DNA of 29,538 nucleotides from a virus. Both the position numbers and the translations under genes were made by a program. This document shows positions 20,668 through 27,879 of the stretch, in pieces. Within the stretch, counting starts at the first letter, position 1; the number at the start of each line of letters is the position of its first letter. Under the pieces are notes generated by a model. That model made no database searches. It worked only from the letters and a program-made list of their open reading frames with translations, and was not told the origin of the DNA. The stretch spans positions 1 to 29,538 of IMG/VR virus record IMGVR_UViG_3300002914_000002; one strand, 5' to 3'.

Positions 20668-22832
20668 TTTTTCAAACCATGTCCTCTCAACTCTTTCTGA
20701 ACACGCTTCATTGTGCTATTGGTGATGTCTTTTCCATCAAGAGTGATGGTGATGTACGTATCACCATGATTCCCCCCTTGCAGGGGGGTGCCTGTGGTTG
20801 CTGTACCTTTCAATCCTAGTGAAATGGGCTTCGTGAGGTTATTCATAGCACCTGTAAGCAGTGGTGTACCTGCAAGCATTCCCTGGGCAATCTGGTTACT
20901 AATCTCAGTACCTTGTTGTTGAAGACCCACAAGAGGTCCAACTTTAGCAGGAGAGTGGGGGAGATGTGCAGATATCCAAGAAGTCACGTTTGTGACAGCA
21001 TCAGTGACAAAATGAATAGCATTTGTTATTCCCGTTCCAATAGCTTTACAAATATTGGCACCTGCACTTAATGCATCACTTACAATAGTATTCCATACAT
21101 TTTTAATTGTACTTACTATATTGTTAAATATGTTACCAATACTATTTAAAAGATTTGTAAACCACGATATTGCACCATTTACAATATCTGGAATAACTGA
21201 TCCCCCTATCAAAAAATGGAATAGCCATGTAAAGAAATCTCCTATCGCATGACAAACCGTTCCTATCAACCACCCTATCCAGTTCATAATATCCCCCCAG
21301 TGCATAATAGCCAGGATGATAAGTGCAATAATTCCGATTGCTAACAAAACAGGCCACATAGCAAAAAGAGTTGCAGCACCAGCAGCAAGAGCAGCAACCG
21401 CCCAAGCGCCAAACGCAATAACAAGAGGAACCCCAATAACAAAGGCAGCAGCTAAAAGGACAGCTTTTAGAGCATCGGCAGCTAATTTATTCTTTTCAAA
21501 CCATTGAACAACACTTGTAACAATATTAATCACAAGAGTAAGAGCATCGGTAACAAGCCCAATAGCAACAGTAAGAATAGTTAAAGCGATATGCCAAAAT
21601 GTTGTATTAGAAATGAGTGGCAAGAGAACTTGTCCTAGATGCTGGAGTGCAGTCCCTAATGCTTCAAATTTTGGCTTAAGATAATCAATAATTGGCTTCA
21701 GCTTATCCATGATGTCGTGGGCAGCTTTTCCTGATGTAACCCAACTGCCAAAGGCAACAATAAGAGGTGTTATTGCAGTGAGTAGATTGCCAAGTGCAGG
21801 AAGTAACAATGTTCCTAGCTGAATAGCTACAGATGCTACAGCAGCTTTTGCTTGATCCATTTTAATATTGAAGTTTGATTGCGCCGTCTCCCATCCAAGT
21901 ACAGCATTCTTATTTTTCTGCATAGCATCAAGAATAAGAGCCGAATTCTTTGTAAAATCTTTCATATGATCGCCCGTCAACGCTGAAAATGTCGAAAGTG
22001 ACCGCAAACCTCCTACCATATCTGCAACAGCTCTGTTAAATGGCACACTTCCCTCCGGTCCCACTTTCTTTGCTGCATCAGCTATCATCTGCAATGCGCC
22101 TGGAAGACTCACTTTCATTTCATCGGCAACGGCAACACTATTCAACCCTAATAACTTCATCTCATCTTTGGCCTTGCCTGTAGGATTTTCAAGTGCCATC
22201 ATCATAAAACGCAATCCAGTTGCAGCACGAGCAGCAGGTATCATAGCATTCGTTTGTGTCGTCATAGCTGCTGCCATATCATTAAAGGAAATTCCTAGAG
22301 ATTGAGCAATTGGATCAACAGGCCCCATAGAAACTGCCAGGTCCTCCAGCGTAATTTTACCTTGCTGTACAGCAGTAATAAGTCCATTCATATATTGCGT
22401 AGCATTAAATGTTTTTGTCCCATAGTTAGTCATTACTCCACTGAGTGTATTTGCCACCTCCACTACATTTGCTTGTTCAATTTGAGCACCTTCGGATGCA
22501 ACTTTTAACGTATCAAGAGCTTGTCCCCCACGTTGACCAGATGAAATAATGAGATACATAGCAGAATTAAGACCCTCAGCTCCATTGGTAAGTACTCCCG
22601 TAGCAACAGATGTTGCGAGAATACCCTTGCCCATTGTTGCCATGTTGTCAGTGACATCACCCGCGCCTGTTTTTAATCTCGTTACTCCTTGCTCAAAATC
22701 ACCAGCCATCTTGACAGATACAGCAGCAACACCAGCAGCAGCAACGCCAAGAGCAGCAAGTGCTGTTACAGCATTGCCTAATCCTGATGTTTCTGCTACA
22801 TATTCAACTACCATGGTCGCTAGTACTGGCAA
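20664..22832 (-). CDS. Tail tape measure protein (TP901 type)
   Basis: 722 residues. The N-terminal half matches the TP901 core region of tape measure proteins (GQALDTLKVASEGAQIEQ, NTLSGVMTNYG, AVSMGPVDPIAQSLGISF, PAARAATGLRFMMMALENP). The middle (about residues 440-530) is a run of hydrophobic segments (FVIGVPLVIAFGAWAVAA, PVLLAIGIIALIILAIMHWG) that probably meet the host membrane during DNA entry. The C-terminus has SAHLPHSPAKVGPL, common in this family. By the usual 1.5 Angstrom per residue this predicts a tail of about 110 nm. The start is a TTG at 22832 with GGGAG 9 bases upstream. Confidence 0.9.
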   Translation of the reverse strand: MPVLATMVVEYVAETSGLGNAVTALAALGVAAAGVAAVSVKMAGDFEQGVTRLKTGAGDVTDNMATMGKGILATSVATGVLTNGAEGLNSAMYLIISSGQRGGQALDTLKVASEGAQIEQANVVEVANTLSGVMTNYGTKTFNATQYMNGLITAVQQGKITLEDLAVSMGPVDPIAQSLGISFNDMAAAMTTQTNAMIPAARAATGLRFMMMALENPTGKAKDEMKLLGLNSVAVADEMKVSLPGALQMIADAAKKVGPEGSVPFNRAVADMVGGLRSLSTFSALTGDHMKDFTKNSALILDAMQKNKNAVLGWETAQSNFNIKMDQAKAAVASVAIQLGTLLLPALGNLLTAITPLIVAFGSWVTSGKAAHDIMDKLKPIIDYLKPKFEALGTALQHLGQVLLPLISNTTFWHIALTILTVAIGLVTDALTLVINIVTSVVQWFEKNKLAADALKAVLLAAAFVIGVPLVIAFGAWAVAALAAGAATLFAMWPVLLAIGIIALIILAIMHWGDIMNWIGWLIGTVCHAIGDFFTWLFHFLIGGSVIPDIVNGAISWFTNLLNSIGNIFNNIVSTIKNVWNTIVSDALSAGANICKAIGTGITNAIHFVTDAVTNVTSWISAHLPHSPAKVGPLVGLQQQGTEISNQIAQGMLAGTPLLTGAMNNLTKPISLGLKGTATTGTPLQGGNHGDTYITITLDGKDITNSTMKRVQKELRGHGLKK
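20772..20788. repeat. Palindrome family copy inside the tape measure gene
   Basis: CCCCCCTTGCAGGGGGG, G/C-extended with one A missing from the centre. Read on the minus strand as T-P-L-Q-G-G near the C-terminus of the tape measure protein. Confidence 0.75.
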
Positions 22833-22836
22833 TTAA

Positions 22837-23091
22837 TCATTCTCCCGCTTGATCTGCTTCAATTGCTGCAATCAACTCATCTGTGATATCCTCGTCATCA
22901 CTACTACTGTTTGATTGTCCTTTATTTGCTTTCTCCGCTTCCTCATCTTCTATAGAAAAAATGGCAGCCCAATCGGTGATCTCTTGGCTGCCAATACGCG
23001 TTAGCATCTCTTCTACCGTCATACCTCCTATTTCACGTGTTATTCGATAATGAAGGCGTCGCTCTCCACTGTTCTTGCTTCTAAAGAAGGT
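22837..23091 (-). CDS. Tail assembly chaperone, downstream (gpT-like) frame made by -1 frameshift
   Basis: This frame is open from the slippery site at 23091-23097 to the stop at 22837 (84 residues: TFFRSKNSGERRLHYRITRE, then IGGMTVEEMLTRIGSQEITDW and an acidic Ser/Asp-rich end). It contains an ATG at 23022, but the AGGAGG there lies only one base before that ATG, too close for efficient initiation. The frame is exactly -1 relative to the upstream chaperone gene, overlaps it for 51 bases, and lies directly before the tape measure gene, the standard place of gpG/gpGT chaperones in siphophages. The fusion protein would have 255 residues (232 with the internal start). Confidence 0.78.
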   Translation of the reverse strand, partial: TFFRSKNSGERRLHYRITREIGGMTVEEMLTRIGSQEITDWAAIFSIEDEEAEKANKGQSNSSSDDEDITDELIAAIEADQAGE

Positions 23092-23603
23092 TTTTTTTCC
23101 TCAACATCTTCTGGTCTCAGTCCTGATAGCTCTGCTGCTGGCTTATTTAAAAGCTCAAGAATGTTACCTGGTCCTGCATTCAAAGGTCCCATATCTGCAA
23201 TGTTATTGAATATAGGCTTACCTGCACGAGGATGCTTAGGTTTTCCATTAGCTCCTGGGAATTCATGAAAATGGGGGTGATCTAATTCAGGTAGATTAGC
23301 AGGATCAGGATAACGAACTGACAAAACAACCAACATTGGATACAACTTCTCAAGATTGACCGTTGCTTTCTTCCCATCAATCTCTGTACACTGCTGAAGC
23401 AGTTTTGATCGTTGTGAGCCCGTCAATTCACGAACTGTTACCCAACGGTTCCATCGCTCGACCCAGAATGGCCGTTGCTCTAGTGGCGTCTCAAATGCTA
23501 TTTGTCGATAATCATCAAATTGTTCTTCTGTCATCTCTATAAGCTTTCTAACAACTAAAGTAACAATAACAGTAAAAATAAATGCTAATAGCACATTCAA
23601 CAT
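23040..23603 (-). CDS. Tail assembly chaperone (gpG-like)
   Basis: The frame runs 187 residues from an ATG at 23603; an internal ATG at 23534 (residue 24, MTEEQFDDYRQ) gives 164 residues and a more typical soluble chaperone start. The first 18 residues of the long form are hydrophobic (NVLLAFIFTVIVTLVV), unusual for this family, and neither start has a clear ribosome-binding site. The body (FWVERWNRWVTVRELTGSQR, then KLLQQCTEIDG, MLVVLSVRYPDPANLP) fits a chaperone that binds the tape measure protein during tail assembly. A -1 slippery site near its end produces the longer form. Confidence 0.75.
   Translation of the reverse strand: MLNVLLAFIFTVIVTLVVRKLIEMTEEQFDDYRQIAFETPLEQRPFWVERWNRWVTVRELTGSQRSKLLQQCTEIDGKKATVNLEKLYPMLVVLSVRYPDPANLPELDHPHFHEFPGANGKPKHPRAGKPIFNNIADMGPLNAGPGNILELLNKPAAELSGLRPEDVEEKKPSLEARTVESDAFIIE
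23091..23097 (-). other. Slippery site A-AAA-AAA for -1 frameshifting
   Basis: Minus strand, in the zero frame GAA AAA AAA CCT. The heptamer A AAA AAA lets both tRNAs slip back by one base and continue ACC TTC TTT. An 8-base A run makes it efficient. This is the class of signal used in many tail-chaperone genes. Confidence 0.8.
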
Positions 23604-23605
23604 AA

Positions 23606-24571
23606 TTAGCTCGTTGTAAGCACTAACTGACCATCAATAATAAAATCAAGATCCTCCATTTCAATCTCTTTTAATGGAATTTTCATACCATCCTTCGTAA
23701 GTTTTCCATATGCCTCTAATCTTGGGAGTCCCGTTGTTGCATCTTGTACCATGGAGAGGATAAGCGTATCATCAGTGCTGATTGTGAAGAGATTGGCATA
23801 GGTGTTATCTGCCAAGAACTTGTTTATTTTGATGCTTCCTCCTGCAAGTCCAGGGAGATATGTTTTCCAGTGAACAGGAGAGCTTGTAACTGTCATACTA
23901 GTAGTCTCATGACATGTTCGTGAGACATCTGGAGCCCATTCTAAAATGTCCCCCACTGCTGTATAGGGAAGATACGCACCTGTTACTCTACATCCAGCCT
24001 GCGTACCAAGGAATGCATTTGTAAATCGAACAACTCCACCAACATACTGAATAACGTTGTTACCTACTTGAGTTGTCCAAGTTGCTCCACCTTGTGCTCG
24101 CGTGATGGAAACTGAAGGAGACGAACCACCTGTCAAGCTATTAGTTGTTAGTGTGATAAGAGCTTGCGATGCAAAGCCAAGCGTAGACACAAATTCCACT
24201 GTGTAGGGAGTAGCAGGACCAGGACCTCCTGTTACCAGACATTTTCCTGCTGTAATACTTGAGAGAGCTTGAAGTCTTGTTTGAACCGTTGACGCTGGAT
24301 CATTCCAATTGATCGTAGCAGTGGTTTGACCACCAAAGGTAAGCGTATAAGTTCCACCAGTAGGACTGCCTGTTACTTGGATAGTTTGAACCTCGTCATA
24401 CTCAGCTTGAACAGTCCAAGACGCCGTGCGATCCCAATACCGCTTGGTTGGAATGGCAGAACTATTGAAGTTCTGATGATCACCAGGATCAGTCAATGCC
24501 TGTGTTGTAAGTGCAACATTAGGAGTTGATGTAAGCAAAAGTTGCGCTCGATTCCCATGAACAGCAGTCAT
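23606..24571 (-). CDS. Major tail tube protein with an inserted Ig-like domain
   Basis: 321 residues. Outer segments (1-60: RAQLLLTSTPNVALTTQALT; 180-321: GAYLPYTAVGDILEWAPDVS, AGGSIKINKFLAD, LKEIEMEDLDFIIDGQLVL) look like a tail tube fold. Between residues about 60 and 165 an Ig-like module is inserted (EVQTIQVTGSPTGGTYTLTF, TVQTRLQALSS, GPGPATPYTVEF), a type frequent in virion proteins of phages of Gram-positive bacteria. It is thought to decorate the virion surface and bind carbohydrates weakly. Site AGGAG lies 8 bases before the ATG. The gene at 24581-24973 shows related features. Confidence 0.75.
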   Translation of the reverse strand: MTAVHGNRAQLLLTSTPNVALTTQALTDPGDHQNFNSSAIPTKRYWDRTASWTVQAEYDEVQTIQVTGSPTGGTYTLTFGGQTTATINWNDPASTVQTRLQALSSITAGKCLVTGGPGPATPYTVEFVSTLGFASQALITLTTNSLTGGSSPSVSITRAQGGATWTTQVGNNVIQYVGGVVRFTNAFLGTQAGCRVTGAYLPYTAVGDILEWAPDVSRTCHETTSMTVTSSPVHWKTYLPGLAGGSIKINKFLADNTYANLFTISTDDTLILSMVQDATTGLPRLEAYGKLTKDGMKIPLKEIEMEDLDFIIDGQLVLTTS

Positions 24572-24580
24572 GTCAAACTC

Positions 24581-24973
24581 CTACGTGTAGGTTACTGCAC
24601 CTGTTACCACCATATCCCATGACACTGTTTCAGGATCTTTCAATGGTGCTTTTGCTGCAAATTTCTCAACAAATGCATTAAAACCAAAGTTATGCGTTGC
24701 ACTCAAGTTGAGCACCATTGCAATTGCAGCATCGGTTGTCAGTGAATTAAAAAGAACAACTTGACCATTGGTATCTGTCATGTCAAGCCGTCCTTGAAAC
24801 TTGACTTTTGCGCCAACGAGACCAACCATAAACGCTTTCCATGGGAGAGAGCCCAAGGCAAACTTGGTGATGTCATGAGAGGTTCGATCTATGTCCAATT
24901 GCCACTCATCAATTTCTGCTACCGTGGCAGCAACAACTAATACATTTCCACCTTTTCCGTGTAACGCGGCCAT
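24581..24973 (-). CDS. Second tail tube-like protein
   Basis: 130 residues. HGKGGNVLVVAATVAEIDEW at the start and SWDMVVTGAVTYT at the end resemble the first and last strands of the tube protein encoded just downstream; both begin M-(A/T)-A-x-H-G. It carries no Ig-like insert. Site GGAGG lies 10 bases before the ATG. It may be the major tube protein, with the Ig-bearing copy as a decorated or minor form, or the reverse. Confidence 0.7.
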   Translation of the reverse strand: MAALHGKGGNVLVVAATVAEIDEWQLDIDRTSHDITKFALGSLPWKAFMVGLVGAKVKFQGRLDMTDTNGQVVLFNSLTTDAAIAMVLNLSATHNFGFNAFVEKFAAKAPLKDPETVSWDMVVTGAVTYT

Positions 24974-25432
24974 TTAAATTGCCTCCGTTAAAACTCGATA
25001 ACGATCAGTCATATGCCATTTATTGATATTTGACGTGTTATCTGGTAGTATTTGACCATTATCATACAAACAAGCAATAGATCGAAATACACCTCCTAAA
25101 AGCGTTAAAGTCGGAGGTCCTGATTGACCGTCATCAAGTACATTAAATATCGCATCGTGCATTTTTAATATCTCAGTTTTTCCTTGGTATTCACTCCATC
25201 CATGTATTGTTGCAACAACATCTTGACCTTTCTTTCCAAATACATTAGCAGGAGTTGACACTGACTCACCAAGTACAATATAAGGTGGATTAAGACCTAC
25301 TGGTACATTATTTTCATCAAATACTGCTGCTTTGCCATCTGAGTATGGAAACACTGCAATGCAACCCGCGTCATTCCTAAGTGCAAGATATATTGCATCC
25401 CATACCAATCCTTCAGATGTTATTGTTGGCAT
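24974..25432 (-). CDS. Tail terminator/completion protein (DUF3168-like)
   Basis: 152 residues. Start with a helix (SEGLVWDAIYLALRNDAG), then PPYIVLGESVSTPANVFG, VVATIHGWSEYQGKTEIL and KMHDAIFNVLDD, the layout of DUF3168/tail terminator proteins. These form a hexameric ring that ends tail polymerisation and joins the head. Position between the gp10-like and tube genes is the standard one. Confidence 0.72.
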   Translation of the reverse strand: MPTITSEGLVWDAIYLALRNDAGCIAVFPYSDGKAAVFDENNVPVGLNPPYIVLGESVSTPANVFGKKGQDVVATIHGWSEYQGKTEILKMHDAIFNVLDDGQSGPPTLTLLGGVFRSIACLYDNGQILPDNTSNINKWHMTDRYRVLTEAI

Positions 25433-25774
25433 TTATACACCTGAATGTGCTAATATCATTGATACCCATTTATTTTTATTTGCTTCAGATGCATTAAATA
25501 AGTATGGACGAGCCTTCATTTTCCACGTCCCGTTATGGACAAAAATGCTATACGGCACATTCATATTGCCTATTTGACGCTTGCCAGGACTGGCATAGAC
25601 TTTGATGTCATCTTGGAGTGCTCCGGTTGCAACGGGACAATTATTCTTGGCATCGGACTGAATAAGATCTGCAATCTCATCTAAATCATCCTCAGAGGCC
25701 CTTATAATTTCAGCATTTGCTGCAACTGCCAAAGCCGCCAAGTCCGGTCCTGTAATCTTAGCAATCATATTCAT
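25433..25774 (-). CDS. HK97 gp10-like head-tail joining protein
   Basis: 113 residues. Matches the HK97 gp10 pattern: helix DLDEIADLIQSDAKNNCPVA then TGALQDDIKVY, a strand with VPYSIFVHNGT, and RPYLFNASEANKNKW at the end (family: P..TG.L..SI ... Y...VE.GT ... PFL..A). It acts in head-tail joining. Its ribosome-binding site (AAGGGG, 8 bases before the ATG) is supplied by the palindrome copy at 25782. Confidence 0.8.
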   Translation of the reverse strand: MNMIAKITGPDLAALAVAANAEIIRASEDDLDEIADLIQSDAKNNCPVATGALQDDIKVYASPGKRQIGNMNVPYSIFVHNGTWKMKARPYLFNASEANKNKWVSMILAHSGV

Positions 25775-25781
25775 ATCAATT

Positions 25782-25793
25782 CCCCTTGCAAGG
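25782..25793. repeat. Palindrome family copy supplying a ribosome-binding site
   Basis: Core CCCCTTGCAAGG followed by TGG. On the minus strand CAAGGGGAATTGAT runs straight into the ATG at 25774, so its right arm is the only Shine-Dalgarno candidate for the gp10-like gene. The 25775-25804 gap is almost entirely this element. Confidence 0.8.
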
Positions 25794-25804
25794 TGGTTAG
25801 AGTA

Positions 25805-26056
25805 CTACCCATAAAAATCCGGTTCATAATGAGTAGCAACCTCTTCAGCACTTCTTGGATGGTTCCAGGAATGCTTCTCAGGACTGGTATTATGTGGTAC
25901 GTCTACCACTTCAATTGGGTAGCTATCAATAATTATATCAAGACTTGCCTCTCCATTTTCATTGACACTCTTGATAACTGCTTCATATATTGCGCCATCC
26001 TGATCAACATAGAATGCCTTATCACCCTCGTTTGTTTCTTGGTTGTTCACCATCAT
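25805..26056 (-). CDS. Small hypothetical protein of the connector region
   Basis: 83 residues. Acidic start (NNQETNEGDKAFYVDQDGAI), one strand-rich stretch (YEAVIKSVNENGEASLDIII) and a polar C-terminus with HSWNHPRSAEEVATHYEPDF. The start overlaps the preceding gene by 4 bases. Position between head closure and gp10-like genes suggests a virion assembly role; no family recognised. Its small-barrel pattern with DGAIYEAVI could be SH3-like. Confidence 0.72.
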   Translation of the reverse strand: MMVNNQETNEGDKAFYVDQDGAIYEAVIKSVNENGEASLDIIIDSYPIEVVDVPHNTSPEKHSWNHPRSAEEVATHYEPDFYG

Positions 26057-26427
26057 GCCATTGTCCTCTTCTGTATGATAACGCTCGTAAATATCTGGAT
26101 CGTCTTTTCCCCATAGGGAGCAAGTACACGATAAATCACATTATTAATTGTTACCTCATCATTTACCATGATATCCGTTCCAAATGGCGTGTGCAGCGTT
26201 CTTGCATCTATGCCAACATTTTGACCAGCCAACATTGACTGCACTGGCATTGACAATCCAACCATTGCGCATGGAATATTGTCTGCAATATCGATATAGT
26301 TATCAGGACTTCCACCCTTACTATCAAATGTTTGGCTATCACGCTTGATGGTGCATTTCTTGTCAAATACAACTGCATAGGCATCTGTCCTCATTTGAGC
26401 AAGTTCAAGAGTCATTAAAGTATTCAT
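26053..26427 (-). CDS. Head closure/stopper protein
   Basis: 124 residues, a beta-barrel pattern typical of head-closure proteins (SPP1 gp16 type): CTIKRDSQTFDSKGGSPDNY, IADNIPCAMVGL, FGTDIMVNDEVTINNVIYRV and IFTSVIIQKR. The segment N-x-x-(I/V)-Y-x-V near the end is characteristic. Located directly after the connector gene, as in other HK97-type phages. Confidence 0.7.
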   Translation of the reverse strand: MNTLMTLELAQMRTDAYAVVFDKKCTIKRDSQTFDSKGGSPDNYIDIADNIPCAMVGLSMPVQSMLAGQNVGIDARTLHTPFGTDIMVNDEVTINNVIYRVLAPYGEKTIQIFTSVIIQKRTMA

Positions 26428-26433
26428 GTATAT

Positions 26434-27048
26434 TTATCCCTGTTTCGATCCCGAGCTGTAGTAGTCAATATTTCGAGGCTCAAGATTCAAGGCTTGATTA
26501 GCCTCGCTTGCAACAAAATCACCACGTTTCATTGTGATGGTACGAGGCCTCTGCTTTCTTCTGTAAGTTTTTGCAAGATTTAACAACGCCATTACAGCTT
26601 GCCCCCGTTGGATGGTCTGACCATCCACCGTCATGCTCACACGCAATGCCCATTGTGCAGCTTGGCGCTCTAGAATATCTGCTGCACTACGATAGACATC
26701 ATATATCTTTCCAGTGATAAAAACTGGAGGAAACTCATTTACAGCAAACTGAAAATGTCCTGCTATCGGCTCTACAAATGATGGTGTGATAGCTACTGTC
26801 AAGTATTGCTTCAAAACATAGTCCGTTTCCCATCCTCCATATTCACTGAAGTAGTCCAAGTACTGAATTGTACTTCCTGAAAACGTTGGCTTCTCAGTTA
26901 AATGACCGTTGTATACATCTATACGCCCCTCGTCTAATACATCCTGGATTTGATTATCAGACCACACTTGCCCACTGCCAGCAGGCAAGTTGTCGTTGGT
27001 CAAATCCCGTATTCTTGAAATGAGAGCAGCCATAGATGCACGTGCCAT
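26434..27048 (-). CDS. Head-tail connector (adaptor) protein
   Basis: 204 residues. N-terminal helices (SMAALISRIRDLTNDN, DNQIQDVLDEGRIDV) and a later helix pair (AADILERQAAQWALRV, AVMALLNLAKTYRRKQR) match adaptor proteins that bind below the portal. An extra middle part (STIQYLDYFSEYGGWETDYV) is beta-rich. Basic C-terminal region. It is the first gene after the capsid and decoration genes, the standard position. The start lies in GTAAGTATGGC with a weak site upstream. Confidence 0.72.
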   Translation of the reverse strand: MARASMAALISRIRDLTNDNLPAGSGQVWSDNQIQDVLDEGRIDVYNGHLTEKPTFSGSTIQYLDYFSEYGGWETDYVLKQYLTVAITPSFVEPIAGHFQFAVNEFPPVFITGKIYDVYRSAADILERQAAQWALRVSMTVDGQTIQRGQAVMALLNLAKTYRRKQRPRTITMKRGDFVASEANQALNLEPRNIDYYSSGSKQG

Positions 27049-27068
27049 ACTTACTCACTTTACGTTCA

Positions 27069-27464
27069 CTAGGGACGACCAACTACCAATGCACCACTAT
27101 ATGTAGTGGTAGGAGTAGTTGGTGATCCAGAAAGAGTTGCTGACAAACGGATTTGAGTTCCATTAACAACACTAGTAGGTGAAATACTAAATGGAATAAA
27201 GATTTCACCACTTTGAGCAGAAGCAGTGAGCGTGATGGGAGGAGCAACAAAATCGACATTCCATGTAGTAGGGACTCCATCATAGCATACGTCTATGCTG
27301 AAGGTCCATACTCCACTTCCTGATGCCTGTTGTGTTGCTGAATAAATCACACGTGCTACAAGTCCCCTACGTGGTGTACCACCAGGAAGAATAATCGCTG
27401 CACCATTAAATGTAGCCGTTTTAGTCACACTTGCTTGTAAAATTAGGTTGGAATCTTGTGGCAT
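27069..27464 (-). CDS. Capsid-associated structural protein, hypothetical
   Basis: 131 residues, all beta: SVTKTATFNGAAIILPGGTP, RRGLVARVIYSATQQ, GVWTFSIDVCYDGVPTTW, SGEIFIPFSIS, TYSGALVVGRP. The pattern with LPGGTPRRGL and SGEIF(I/L)PF is seen in proteins next to capsid genes in other phages. It may be a decoration or head-fibre-like protein. Site AAAGGA lies 8 bases before the ATG. Confidence 0.72.
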   Translation of the reverse strand: MPQDSNLILQASVTKTATFNGAAIILPGGTPRRGLVARVIYSATQQASGSGVWTFSIDVCYDGVPTTWNVDFVAPPITLTASAQSGEIFIPFSISPTSVVNGTQIRLSATLSGSPTTPTTTYSGALVVGRP

Positions 27465-27482
27465 AATCGTTTCCTTTCTGGG

Positions 27483-27875
27483 CTACCCTTTGCCCTTAAT
27501 TGAGAGGGTAGTCGTTAAACTACACCCAGAAGAAACCACTAAATCAACTTGGATCTGATCTCCAAATGAAACATTTGTAGGAAGCCCCGCTCCCACATTT
27601 ATTGAAAAAGTATCTGCTGGTGAAAAGTTATGAGTCCCTATTCCAAGAGTAGTCTCATCCAATTCTAATATTCCCTTGAGGAAATAGAGATTGCCATCAG
27701 CACCAATTCTACTAAGATTAAAACTAACACTATCATTAACAGCTACAAAAACTACTTGAGTAACAGACATATCTATCGCTAACTCATACAAATCTCCAAC
27801 ATCAAGAGAACTAGATGAATAAGATGATACAACCGACAGGGATGTATTCAAAACTGTACGTGTATCTGATTTCAT
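27483..27875 (-). CDS. Capsid-associated structural protein, hypothetical (second)
   Basis: 130 residues, beta-rich with a Ser-rich start (LSVVSSYSSSSLDVGDLYEL), then VTQVVFVAVNDSVSFNLSRI, NLYFLKGILELDETT and DQIQVDLVVSSGCSLTTTLS. No family recognised. It directly follows the major capsid gene (4 bases), the usual place of a decoration protein. It has no evident homology to the 27069 gene apart from composition. Confidence 0.68.
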   Translation of the reverse strand: MKSDTRTVLNTSLSVVSSYSSSSLDVGDLYELAIDMSVTQVVFVAVNDSVSFNLSRIGADGNLYFLKGILELDETTLGIGTHNFSPADTFSINVGAGLPTNVSFGDQIQVDLVVSSGCSLTTTLSIKGKG

Positions 27876-27879
27876 ATGC

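Noticed and set aside
22837-23022. Independent 61-residue gene from the ATG at 23022
   Set aside because: Its AGGAGG lies one base before the ATG, and the frame is open back to a slippery site in the chaperone gene, so a -1 frameshift product fits better.
5671-25793. Palindromes as a CRISPR array
   Set aside because: Copies are hundreds to thousands of bases apart, lie partly in coding sequence and lack regular spacers.
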